From positions 1 to 42,876 of the forward strand of contig JAFTGA010000057.1 in assembly GCA_017458145.1 (NCBI GenBank): DNA of 42,876 nucleotides, in the 5' to 3' direction. This DNA comes from Bacteroidales bacterium (GTDB lineage Bacteria > Bacteroidota > Bacteroidia > Bacteroidales > UBA932). Every line of letters starts with the position of its first letter. Position 1 is the stretch's first letter. A program made the translations under genes and the position numbers. This document shows, in pieces, positions 16,881 to 24,835 of this stretch. The notes under the pieces are model-generated. The model had not been told where the DNA came from and ran no database searches. It saw only the letters and a list, made by a program, of their open reading frames with translations.

Positions 16881-18014
16881 TTACCTGAATAGCTTCGGTG
16901 CGAAGGTGTTCAGATACAGTCTCCAGTTGGACCAGGTGTGTCCGCCGTCCGAGACGAAGTAGATATGGTCCAGTCCCTGCTCGGTGAGCGTCTTGTCCAG
17001 CTGCTGGGAGCCCTGGAACAGGAAGTCCGCATCGCCGCAGGCGAGGAAATACAGCTTCACGCCGGCCTTCTTGAGCGCAGCGATCTGCTCCGAGCTGGCC
17101 TGGCCGGCAGCGGAGAGCGGGCAGATATAATCGAACATCTGCGGATAGAGGATGGAGGCGCTGATCGTATGGCCGCCGCCCATCGACAGGCCGGCGATGG
17201 CGCGGGCCTCCGGCTTGGCGTTCACGCGGAAATTCTTCTCGACGAAAGGCACGATCTCCTCGCACAGGCTCTTGACATAGATGTTCTGGAAGGCGGGATC
17301 GCGCCAGTTCATCTGCTTCTCGGCAATGCCCAGCGTGCGGGCGGCCTGCTGACCGGGATTGCCGTTCGGCATCACCACGATCATCGGCTCGGCGAGCCCC
17401 TTCTCGATCAGGTTGTCCAGGATCTGGGCGGCACGGCCCATCGAGGTCCAGGCCTCCTCGTCACCGCCTGCGCCGTGCAGGAGGTACAACACCGGATACT
17501 TCTTCTTGGGATTGGCTTCGTAGCCGTACGGGGTATAGACGGTCAGGCGGCGGCTGAAGCCGAGCAGCTTGCTGTCGTACCAGGGATGGCTCACGGTGCC
17601 GTGGTGCTTTGCCTCGCCGTAGTTCTCGGTACGCTCGCCGGGGACGAGCAGCATCGGCAGGTAGCGGGTGCCGTCGCGCTGCACATACACGTTCTGCGGA
17701 TCATTGACGGCCACGCCGTCCACCACGAAATTGTAGGTGTAGATCTCCGGGGACGGGAGGGCGATCTTGACGGACCAGACATTGTTCTCGCCGCGGGTCA
17801 TGTCGATGGTGCCGCCATAGGGATTCGGCATCCAGGAACCGCTGAGCTTGACGACGGTGGCGTAGTCGGCCTTGAGGCGGAACGTCACGCTGTCTCCCTG
17901 GATCTCCGGGGAGATGACGGGTGCCTGGCGGCCGAAAGAGAAATTGTTGAGTTCCTGTGCCATGGCAGTGAGGGAAAGCGCAGCCGCAGCTGCGAGAATC
18001 AATAACTTTTTCAT
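16881..18014 (-). CDS. CE1-like esterase with N-terminal Ig-like domain (PUL esterase 4)
   Basis: This 377-residue secreted enzyme has a signal peptide (MKKLLILAAAAALSLTAMAQ). An early-set domain lies at about 40-115 (VTFRLKADYATVVKLSGSW), followed by an esterase-D-like domain with YLLHGAGGDEEAW, Ser277 in GLSMGG and His359 in DGGHTWSNWR. The order and length match Bacteroidetes feruloyl/acetyl-xylan esterases. It starts 6 bp after the stop of the esterase at 18021 and is the second gene of a two-gene minus-strand operon. Confidence 0.91.
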   Translation of the reverse strand: MKKLLILAAAAALSLTAMAQELNNFSFGRQAPVISPEIQGDSVTFRLKADYATVVKLSGSWMPNPYGGTIDMTRGENNVWSVKIALPSPEIYTYNFVVDGVAVNDPQNVYVQRDGTRYLPMLLVPGERTENYGEAKHHGTVSHPWYDSKLLGFSRRLTVYTPYGYEANPKKKYPVLYLLHGAGGDEEAWTSMGRAAQILDNLIEKGLAEPMIVVMPNGNPGQQAARTLGIAEKQMNWRDPAFQNIYVKSLCEEIVPFVEKNFRVNAKPEARAIAGLSMGGGHTISASILYPQMFDYICPLSAAGQASSEQIAALKKAGVKLYFLACGDADFLFQGSQQLDKTLTEQGLDHIYFVSDGGHTWSNWRLYLNTFAPKLFR

Positions 18015-18020
18015 CTTTGT

Positions 18021-19241
18021 TTATTTGAATAATAACGGTACGAATTCACTCAGATAGATCCGCCAGTTCCGCCAGATGTGGCCGCCGTCGGTCTCCATAT
18101 AGGTGTAGGGATAGCCGGCCGCGTCAAGCTTGGACCGGAAATCATTGTTGGACTGGATCAGGAAATCGCTGCTGCCGATGCCGATCCACAGCAGGGCGGG
18201 TTTCTTGGCGAAATAGGCCGCCAGTTTGCCGTCGATGTCCTCATAGATCTCCTTGTGGGCTGCGGTCTGTTCGGAGCCCGTGCCGATGGCGGCGGAGAAC
18301 ATTCCGGAATAATTGAACAGGTCCGGATTGTTCAGCGTGATGTACAGGGTATGGAAGCCGCCCATCGACAGGCCGCAGATGGCACGGGACTGCTTCCGGG
18401 CAAGGGTGCGGTAGTGGCTGTCGATGAACTTCACGACTTCCGGGAAAGAGGTCTCGAATGTCCCCTCCATCGTCTGCGGCAGGGACATCGTCGGGCGGTC
18501 ATATCCCGTGGAGTTTTCCAGCGGGGCCGCCTCCTGGGAGATGTTGCCGTTGGTGAACACGACGATCATCGGCCGGGCCTGCCCGCGGGCGATCAGGTTG
18601 TCGAGGATCTGCGTGGCACGCCCCTGCGTGACCCAGGCATCCTCATCGCCGCCGATGCCGTGCAGGACGTACAGGACGGGATATTTCTCCCTGGAAGACT
18701 CATACCCGGCGGGCGTATAGACCGTCAGGCGGCGGTCAAAGCCGGCCGTGGCGCTGGGATACCAGACCTTTGACACGGATCCGTGCGGGACGCGGTGGAT
18801 GGCATAGAGGTCGCTGCGTGCCCCCTCCTGCGGGACCAGCAGCACGCTGGTCAGCGAGGCGATATCCCGGTTCACGAAGACATTGGCCGGATCGATGGTC
18901 TGCAGTCCGTCCACGGAAAAAGTATAGGTATACATCTCGGGAGCGACCGCGAAGGGGGTGGTATATTCCCACACGCCGTCCGCGCCCTCCTTGAGCTCGC
19001 CCACGCCCGGAGCGTCGTAGGACATCTTCCGGCCGTTCATCTCGAACTCCATATGCTGCACGGGCATGAAATCACCGGACACGGTGACGCGCACGGCCTT
19101 GGGGGCGCGGTAGCGGAAGGTCACGGTGCCGTCCGCATTGATGACGGGAGACTCGACCTGCGAGCCGCCGAACAGGGCCTGCTGGGCAAAGGCGGAAGCG
19201 CCCATGAGCAGGGCGGCCGCGAAAATAAGCATTTTCTTCAT
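18021..19241 (-). CDS. CE1-like esterase with N-terminal Ig-like domain (PUL esterase 5)
   Basis: This 406-residue secreted esterase heads a two-gene operon. It has a signal peptide (MKKMLIFAAALLMGASAFAQ) and an early-set domain at about 40-130 (VTFRYRAPKAVRVTVSGDF). The catalytic domain carries YVLHGIGGDEDAW, Ser292 in GLSMGG and His388 in DGGHIWRNWR. It is most like its downstream neighbour in the catalytic core. A TTG three codons upstream is possible, but the ATG at 19239-19241 gives the usual signal peptide start. A TGAACAT box upstream ties it to the HTCS regulon (inference). Confidence 0.91.
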   Translation of the reverse strand: MKKMLIFAAALLMGASAFAQQALFGGSQVESPVINADGTVTFRYRAPKAVRVTVSGDFMPVQHMEFEMNGRKMSYDAPGVGELKEGADGVWEYTTPFAVAPEMYTYTFSVDGLQTIDPANVFVNRDIASLTSVLLVPQEGARSDLYAIHRVPHGSVSKVWYPSATAGFDRRLTVYTPAGYESSREKYPVLYVLHGIGGDEDAWVTQGRATQILDNLIARGQARPMIVVFTNGNISQEAAPLENSTGYDRPTMSLPQTMEGTFETSFPEVVKFIDSHYRTLARKQSRAICGLSMGGFHTLYITLNNPDLFNYSGMFSAAIGTGSEQTAAHKEIYEDIDGKLAAYFAKKPALLWIGIGSSDFLIQSNNDFRSKLDAAGYPYTYMETDGGHIWRNWRIYLSEFVPLLFK

Positions 19242-19266
19242 ATCTGACAAAAGATCTTGTTTGATG

Positions 19267-19274
19267 CAAATATA
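19267..19274 (-). promoter_or_regulatory. Predicted -7 box of the esterase 4/5 operon
   Basis: The minus strand reads TATATTTG, a full match to TAnnTTTG, 25 bp before the start codon. The -33 TTTG is missing. Confidence 0.55.
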
Positions 19275-19320
19275 TCCATTATCCGACAGGAAGACTATGC
19301 AGAATCTGCAATTCGTATAA

Positions 19321-19332
19321 CTGAATGTTCAG
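19321..19332 (-). promoter_or_regulatory. Candidate HTCS operator CTGAACATTCAG
   Basis: On the minus strand this box reads CTGAACATTCAG and is nearly palindromic. Its TGAACAT core (19325-19331) lies exactly 50 bp upstream of the -7 box of the esterase operon, as at susC and at the carboxylesterase. It is also close to the promoter of the divergent EF-hand protein gene. Confidence 0.48.
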
Positions 19333-19363
19333 AGAAATTCGTAACTTGCAGAAAAATTCAGGT

Positions 19364-20410
19364 ATGAAAACCTTCCGCATCATCTTCCTGGCAGCCGCCC
19401 TGCTGTGTGCCGGTGCGCTGCGCGCGCAGAATTTCAACCCGTCCGGCACTACCGCCGCAGACCTCCTGAACAAGCCGGCATCGGAAGAGGCCGTCACGGC
19501 CGAAGGCGACATCAACAAAGACGGCATCCAGGACCTGGTCATCGCCGCCCGCGGACAGAACGGCGGGGACAACGTCGCCTTCTATCTTGGAGACGGGCAG
19601 GGCGGTTACCGGATCTTCCGGAGCTACGATATCTTCTTCTCCGGAGAGAAGACCGGCATCACCATCAATGACAAGGGTGTCGTCCGGTTCCAGAACGACC
19701 TCCCCCAGGGCGATGCCGACATCTTTCTGTTCCGCTACGAAAAGGACGACCTGAAACTGATCGGCGGCAAGGAAGACCGGCACCAGACAGGGCACTACGA
19801 TATCTCCTACAACTATCTCACGGGCAAGATGATCCGTACCGATGGTGAAGGCAAGGCCCGCAAGAGCACCACCCTGCAGATGCCGGACCAGCCGCAGATC
19901 CGTTTCGGCTGGATTCCCCTGTGCTATGATATGCTGAAATACCTCGTCCTGGAAGACGAAAACGGCGACGGCCAGCTGTCCCCGGAGGACATGAAGGTGA
20001 TGGGCATCTTCCGCTCCATGCAGGCAGGCGACATGCTCTTCTGGCATTTCTGCGACTACCAGAACCCTTACCACGACCCCCGCGGCAAGAACGGCTCCTG
20101 GCATGCCGACGACGAGCACTTGAGCCCGGGCAGCTACAATATGTTCTCAAGCCTGAATATCACCCTGCGGGAAGACGGATCCTACCTGCTGGAAGAGAGC
20201 ACGCAGTATGAGGACCGGAGTTACGAGCAGCAGTTCAACGAAGACCTGTCCAACATGGACGAGGTCATGGAGAAAGCCGACATCAGGGAATCGACCACCA
20301 AGACCGTCTGGACCTTCAAGGACGGCCGCTTTACCCTGATTTCTTCCGAAAGCAAAGAATTAGTCAACGGGGAGGAGGTCAAGGAAGAAGCTACAGCTTC
20401 CGGAGAATGA
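19364..20410 (+). CDS. Secreted protein with two EF-hand-like calcium loops, function unknown
   Basis: I do not recognise this 348-residue protein as a family. It has a signal peptide (MKTFRIIFLAAALLCAGALRAQ), so it acts outside the cytoplasm. A VCBS/FG-GAP-like stretch near residues 45-65 contains the calcium-loop pattern DINKDGIQDLVI, and a second loop (DENGDGQLSPED) lies near residues 200-212. The C-terminal third is acidic. It diverges from the esterase 4/5 operon and shares its 120-bp promoter region, which hints at a PUL role such as substrate or surface binding, but this is weak. Its last 20 bp overlap the end of the convergent glucosaminidase gene. The ATG at 19364 is chosen for the signal peptide. 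Confidence 0.8.
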   Translation: MKTFRIIFLAAALLCAGALRAQNFNPSGTTAADLLNKPASEEAVTAEGDINKDGIQDLVIAARGQNGGDNVAFYLGDGQGGYRIFRSYDIFFSGEKTGITINDKGVVRFQNDLPQGDADIFLFRYEKDDLKLIGGKEDRHQTGHYDISYNYLTGKMIRTDGEGKARKSTTLQMPDQPQIRFGWIPLCYDMLKYLVLEDENGDGQLSPEDMKVMGIFRSMQAGDMLFWHFCDYQNPYHDPRGKNGSWHADDEHLSPGSYNMFSSLNITLREDGSYLLEESTQYEDRSYEQQFNEDLSNMDEVMEKADIRESTTKTVWTFKDGRFTLISSESKELVNGEEVKEEATASGE

Positions 20411-21401
20411 CCGTCTCCCCCGCCGCGTAGGCAGTCCCTTCGTGGAAGATGTTGTAAAGGCGGAGCTTGGAGAGCTGGATGCCGAACATCTGGGAGATTT
20501 CCCAGAGCGTCTCACCGTCCCGTTCCACCAGATATTTGCCCGCCTGGGCGCACTGCGCCTTCTTGCGGTCGAGATAGACCCGGCTGCCGGGTTGGAGCAG
20601 GCGGTCCGAATCCACGTCGTTGAAGCGGAGGACCTGCCTGGCGAAAAGTCCGTAGGCGTCCGCAATCGAGGAATAGGTCTCCCCCTCGACAGCCCGCACA
20701 TACGCTACGCCGTTCTCTTCATAGACCGGCCGGGACAGCGAAAAGGTAGCGGACTCGCTGTAATGCGGCGCCGGGGCGCTGCTCACGAGCCCGGATTCTC
20801 CGGCGGCCGCCAGCAGGGCTGTGGAGCCGTGTGACGCGGCGGCGCCTTCCACCGCGGCCAGCATCCCGAGCTGCTCCTCCCGGGGCGAGGGCACTTCCAC
20901 CGGAGCTTCCTGGTCGAAACGATACAGCTGGAAATCCTCGATCAGGGTAATCAGTTTGGTCGCATAAGCCGGATCCGTGGCATATCCGGCCCGGCGCAGG
21001 CCCTTCGCCCAGCCCTTGTAGTCGGTCGGGTCCAGATCGAACAGGCTCTGGTAGCGCTCCCGTTCCCGCAGGAAATCCGAATGGGCCCGGAAGGACTCCT
21101 CCGCACTTTCATACGCGCGGAAGCATTCCTGCACCTGTTCGTCATCCTTATAGTACTTCTCCCCCTCCCAGTCATTGTGGCATTTCAGGCCGAAGTGATT
21201 GTTGGCGATCTGCGCCAGCGGCGAGAGCCCGGCCCCCGACTCCACGAGACCCTGGGCAAGCGTGATGCTCGCGGGCACGCCGGTCCGCTGCATCTCGCTG
21301 ACGGCGAGGGCGGAATACTTCTCGATATAGGCAAGACGCGGATTCTTGGAGGCGCCCAGCGCCAGCACGGCCGCAGCAAGGAGGAATAAAAAACGTTTCA
21401 T
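20391..21401 (-). CDS. Glucosaminidase (GH73-like) with C-terminal LysM domains
   Basis: This 336-residue secreted peptidoglycan hydrolase has a short signal sequence (MKRFLFLLAAAVLALGA). The GH73/FlgJ-like domain at about 25-165 shows the catalytic Glu in AQGLVESGAGLSPLAQ, then NNHFGLKC and the YATDPAYATKLI segment. A low-complexity Ala/Ser linker follows. Two LysM-like modules that bind peptidoglycan make up the rest (VEGETYSSIADAYGL at about 235 and VERDGETLWEISQMFGI at about 290). It likely trims N-acetylglucosamine linkages during growth or division. RNase Z lies 12 bp upstream on the same strand. Confidence 0.9.
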   Translation of the reverse strand: MKRFLFLLAAAVLALGASKNPRLAYIEKYSALAVSEMQRTGVPASITLAQGLVESGAGLSPLAQIANNHFGLKCHNDWEGEKYYKDDEQVQECFRAYESAEESFRAHSDFLRERERYQSLFDLDPTDYKGWAKGLRRAGYATDPAYATKLITLIEDFQLYRFDQEAPVEVPSPREEQLGMLAAVEGAAASHGSTALLAAAGESGLVSSAPAPHYSESATFSLSRPVYEENGVAYVRAVEGETYSSIADAYGLFARQVLRFNDVDSDRLLQPGSRVYLDRKKAQCAQAGKYLVERDGETLWEISQMFGIQLSKLRLYNIFHEGTAYAAGETVILRKL

Positions 21402-21413
21402 CGCTGCAAGTTA

Positions 21414-22217
21414 CTAAATTTTGAAGACATCTCCATCCTGCGCGGCCACGGTCTCCGGGAAAATCTCCCGGCATTCGGCCTGCAGGGCGTCGAAATCCGT
21501 GATCCGGGAGGAATAGTGGCCGACCACGAGCCGGGCGGCGCCGGCATCCTTGGCGCATTGCGCCGCCTGCGCGGCGGTGGAATGCCCGCGGTCGGCGGCC
21601 TTGTCGGCCATCTCATTGGGATAGGTGGCTTCGTGGTACAGCAGGTCCACCCCCATCACCCACTCCGCCAGTTCCGGCAACGGGGAGGTGTCGGAGCAAT
21701 ACGCGTAGCTCTTCGGATGGTAGGCAGGATTCTCCTGCCAGTGCCGCTCCGTCACGATCTCGTCGAAACGGTACCCGTAGCACTCGATCTTGTGGTTGAG
21801 CGGGAAAGCCGTGACCGTCACCCACTTGGACCGGTGCACCAACTGCGGCCCACGGCAGTCCACGGGGGTGAACACGATGTCGTAGCTCTCGTGCTCTCCG
21901 AAGAAGCTCCGGTAGAAGTTGAGCACGGACCCGAGTGCCCGCGGCCCGTAGATATACAGCGGGGCCGTGCGGCCGTACATCGTCATCGTGTTCAGCAGGC
22001 CGAACAGGCCGAACAGATGGTCTCCGTGGATGTGGGAGATGAAGACGGCCTCCACCTTCATAAAAGCGAGGTGGGCGCGCCGCATCTGCTGCTGCGTGCC
22101 CTCCCCGCAATCCAAAAGGAACAAGCGCCCGTGTACTTCGAGCATCTGGGCGCTTGGGTTCCTATCAGAAATGGGCATGGCCGAAGCCGTGCCCATTATC
22201 GTGAGATTGAAGATCAT
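21414..22217 (-). CDS. rnz: Ribonuclease Z, short form
   Basis: This metallo-beta-lactamase-fold nuclease removes the 3' trailer of tRNA precursors. Metal-binding motifs are complete: SHIHGDHLFGL, NHKIECYGYRF, YCSDT, HEATYP, GHSTAAQAAQ and GHYSSR. At 267 residues it is shorter than the usual 300-310. The missing part lies between GYRFDE and SYAYCSDT, where only about 17 residues remain; in most bacterial RNase Z proteins this stretch holds the flexible arm or exosite that grips tRNA. The frame is uninterrupted, so this is not a sequencing break. It begins 6 bp after the rpsA stop and is likely co-transcribed with it. Confidence 0.92.
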   Translation of the reverse strand: MIFNLTIMGTASAMPISDRNPSAQMLEVHGRLFLLDCGEGTQQQMRRAHLAFMKVEAVFISHIHGDHLFGLFGLLNTMTMYGRTAPLYIYGPRALGSVLNFYRSFFGEHESYDIVFTPVDCRGPQLVHRSKWVTVTAFPLNHKIECYGYRFDEIVTERHWQENPAYHPKSYAYCSDTSPLPELAEWVMGVDLLYHEATYPNEMADKAADRGHSTAAQAAQCAKDAGAARLVVGHYSSRITDFDALQAECREIFPETVAAQDGDVFKI

Positions 22218-22223
22218 CGGGAA

Positions 22224-24068
22224 TTACTCGCCTTTCTCGAGTCTTTCCTTGAGGGCGGCCAGGGCGTCGATGTCGCCGAGGGTCGTCTTCTCGATGTTGG
22301 AGTTGACCTTCTTGACAGCCTTCTTGGTGCTCTCGGCCTCGCTGGCGGCGGCACGCTCCTTGACCTCCTGGTAGGTGCGCAGGTGGCTGAGGAGGATGCG
22401 GCGGGTGGAGCGACGGAGCTCGACCACCTTGAACGGCAGGGTCTCGCCGGCGACGGCCTGCTTGCCGTCTTCCTTGACGAGCTCGCGGGAGAACGCGAAG
22501 CCTTCGGCCTCACCGTCGAGGGTGATGTTGGCGCCCTTGTCGGTCAGGGAAGCAACCGTACCTTCCACCGTGGAGCCGACCGGGTACTTGGCCTCGATCT
22601 CGTCCCAAGGATTCGGGATGAGCTGCTTGTGGCCGAGGCTGAGCTTGTGGTTCTGCTCGTCGAAGTCGAGGATCTGGACGTCGATCACATCGCCGGGAGC
22701 GACCACCTCGGAGGGGTGCTTGATCTTGTTCCAGCTCAGGTCGCTGATGTGCACGAGGCCCTCGACACCGTCCTCCAGCTCGGCGAACACGCCGAAGTTG
22801 GTGATGTTGCGGACCGTAGCTTTCTGCTTGCTGCCGACGGGATACTTCTCGCGGATGCTCTCCCAGGGGTTCGGGGTGAGCTGCTTCAGGCCGAGGGAGA
22901 TCTTGCGGGCCTCGCGGTCGATGGAAAGCACCTGGGCCTCCACCTCGTCGCCGACCTTGAGGAACTCCTGGGCGGAGTGCAGTCTCGGGGACCAGGACAT
23001 CTCGGACACGTGGACCAGGCCCTCGACACCCGGCTCGATCTCGACGAAAGCGCCGTAGTCAGCGATCAGGATGACCTTGCCCTTGACCTTGTCGCCTTCC
23101 TTGATGTTGGCGTCCAGGTTGTCCCACGGGTGCGGGGTGAGCTGCTTCAGACCGAGCGCGATGCGCTTCTGGGCCTCATTGAAGTCGAGCACGACGACCT
23201 TGATCTTCTCGTCCAAGGAGACGACCTCCTCGGGATGGTTGACACGGCCCCAGGACAGGTCGGTGATGTGGATCAGACCGTCCACGCCGCCGAGGTCCAC
23301 GAACACACCGTAGTTGGTGATGTTCTTGACCACGCCCTCGAGGACCTGGCCCTTCTCCAGCTTGCTGATGAGCTCGGCGCGCTTGGCTTCCTGCTCGGCC
23401 TCGAGCAGCGCCTTGTGGCTGACGACGACATTGCGGAACTCCTGGTTGATCTTGACGATCTTGCAGTCGATGTTCTGGTTGACGAACTGATCGTAGTCGC
23501 GGATCGGCTTGATATCGATCTGGCTGCCCGGCAGGAAGGCCTCGATGCCGAACACGTCGACGATCATACCGCCCTTCGTGCGGGTCTTGACAAAGCCCTT
23601 GACGATCTCGTCGTTCTCAAAGGCCTCATTGACTCTATCCCAAGATTTGAGGGTGCGGGCCTTGCGGTGGGAAAGCACCAGCTGACCCTTCTTGTCCTCG
23701 GCGGACTCGACATAGACCTCCACCTTGTCGCCGACCTTGATGTCGGGATCATAGCGGAACTCGGACACGGGGATGACGCCCTCGCTCTTGCCGCCGATGG
23801 TGACGACGATCTCGCGCTTGGTCACGGCCGTGACCTCGCCCTCGACCACCTCGTTCTCCACGACCTTGGACAGGGTGGCGCCATAGGCCTCGTCGATGGC
23901 CTTCTTGTCGGCTGCGCCATAAACGTCGCCGCCCTCGAAGGCATCCCAGTCGAAGTCTTCCGGCTTGACGGAGGCATTCATCCGCACGCCGGGAACCTTG
24001 GTTTCTTTTTTCTCTGCCTCAGCGGCCGGAGCCTCGACGACAGGAACTTCATTCTTAATTTCTTCCAT
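22224..24068 (-). CDS. rpsA: 30S ribosomal protein S1
   Basis: The 614-residue protein binds mRNA on the small ribosomal subunit. After an acidic N-terminal tail of about 60 residues, six S1 RNA-binding repeats can be followed, for example VVEGEVTAVTKREIVVTIGG, LEGVVKNITNYGVFVDLGG, VKGKVILIADYGAFVEIEPG and QKATVRNITNFGVFAELEDG. The C-terminal tail is lysine- and glutamate-rich. In Bacteroidetes S1 matters for start selection because Shine-Dalgarno sites are rare. The ATG at 24066-24068 (MEEIKNEV) is preferred to an upstream in-frame start six codons earlier. Confidence 0.97.
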   Translation of the reverse strand: MEEIKNEVPVVEAPAAEAEKKETKVPGVRMNASVKPEDFDWDAFEGGDVYGAADKKAIDEAYGATLSKVVENEVVEGEVTAVTKREIVVTIGGKSEGVIPVSEFRYDPDIKVGDKVEVYVESAEDKKGQLVLSHRKARTLKSWDRVNEAFENDEIVKGFVKTRTKGGMIVDVFGIEAFLPGSQIDIKPIRDYDQFVNQNIDCKIVKINQEFRNVVVSHKALLEAEQEAKRAELISKLEKGQVLEGVVKNITNYGVFVDLGGVDGLIHITDLSWGRVNHPEEVVSLDEKIKVVVLDFNEAQKRIALGLKQLTPHPWDNLDANIKEGDKVKGKVILIADYGAFVEIEPGVEGLVHVSEMSWSPRLHSAQEFLKVGDEVEAQVLSIDREARKISLGLKQLTPNPWESIREKYPVGSKQKATVRNITNFGVFAELEDGVEGLVHISDLSWNKIKHPSEVVAPGDVIDVQILDFDEQNHKLSLGHKQLIPNPWDEIEAKYPVGSTVEGTVASLTDKGANITLDGEAEGFAFSRELVKEDGKQAVAGETLPFKVVELRRSTRRILLSHLRTYQEVKERAAASEAESTKKAVKKVNSNIEKTTLGDIDALAALKERLEKGE

Positions 24069-24145
24069 GTTGTAAATTAAAAACAAACTAGTAGTTAAAC
24101 ATTATTTTCTGTGCCGCCGGCCGGGGAGGCCGGAATTCGGGCGCG

Positions 24146-24153
24146 CAAAGTTA
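24146..24153 (-). promoter_or_regulatory. Predicted -7 box of rpsA
   Basis: The minus strand reads TAACTTTG, a full match to TAnnTTTG. The transcript would start near 24139 and have a leader of about 70 nt with a GC-rich hairpin (CCGGCC...GGCCGG) that could serve S1 autoregulation. Confidence 0.5.
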
Positions 24154-24174
24154 GCAAATATTTCTGATTTTCAC

Positions 24175-24182
24175 TACCTTTG
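24175..24182 (+). promoter_or_regulatory. Predicted -7 box of recR
   Basis: TACCTTTG matches TAnnTTTG and lies 19 bp before the recR start, so the leader would be only about 13 nt. Confidence 0.5.
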
Positions 24183-24201
24183 CGTCCGCGATTTGCAAAA
24201 A

Positions 24202-24825
24202 ATGTATTCTACCGAGAAATATCCTTCCCAGATCCTCCAGGAGGCGGTCGAAGCCATCGGCTCGCTGCCGGGCGTCGGTTCGCGCAGCGCCCTGCGCCTG
24301 GCCCTGCACCTGCTGGGCCAGCCCGCCGAGAACATCCACCACTTCACCGCCGCGATCAACCGGCTGGCGGACGACGTCCATTATTGCAGAACCTGCCAGA
24401 TGATCGCCGACTCCGACACCTGCTCGATTTGCGCCGACCGCACGCGGGACACGCGCACCATCTGTGTGGTCGAGAGCGTACGCGACGTGATGAGCATCGA
24501 AGCCACGGGCCAGTACCGGGGCGTCTATCACATCCTGGGCGGCATCATCTCCCCCATCGACGGCATCGGCCCGTCCGACCTCCACATCAAGGAGCTGGTC
24601 GAACGCATCCGCGGCATGCAGGCGGAAGACATCGAAATCATTCTCGCGCTGAGCGGCGACGTCGAAGGGGAAACGACCTCATTATATATATACCGCCAGA
24701 TCGAAGGGCTCGGGGTGAAGGTCTCCACCCTCGCCCGCGGCCTGGGCTTCGGCGACGACCTCGAATACGCCGACGCCCTCACCCTCGGCCGCTCGATCGT
24801 GGCCCGGCAGCCCTTCCGGCCTTGA
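24202..24825 (+). CDS. recR: Recombination mediator RecR
   Basis: This 207-residue protein helps load RecA at gaps during RecFOR repair. It shows an N-terminal helix-hairpin-helix (LPGVGSRSALRLALHLL), a four-Cys zinc finger (CRTCQMIADSDTCSIC), a Toprim domain (TICVVESVRDVMSIEATGQY) and the C-terminal RecR tail with LARGLGFGDDLEYADALTL. Length fits the family (about 200). The ATG at 24202 is taken; a TTG three codons earlier also fits. It is divergent from rpsA and ends 10 bp from the convergent permease gene. Confidence 0.96.
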   Translation: MYSTEKYPSQILQEAVEAIGSLPGVGSRSALRLALHLLGQPAENIHHFTAAINRLADDVHYCRTCQMIADSDTCSICADRTRDTRTICVVESVRDVMSIEATGQYRGVYHILGGIISPIDGIGPSDLHIKELVERIRGMQAEDIEIILALSGDVEGETTSLYIYRQIEGLGVKVSTLARGLGFGDDLEYADALTLGRSIVARQPFRP

Positions 24826-24835
24826 TCGGGCATCT

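Noticed and set aside
24069-24145. Riboswitch in the rpsA leader
   Set aside because: The leader is only about 70 nt and shows a single GC-rich hairpin, not a known riboswitch fold.
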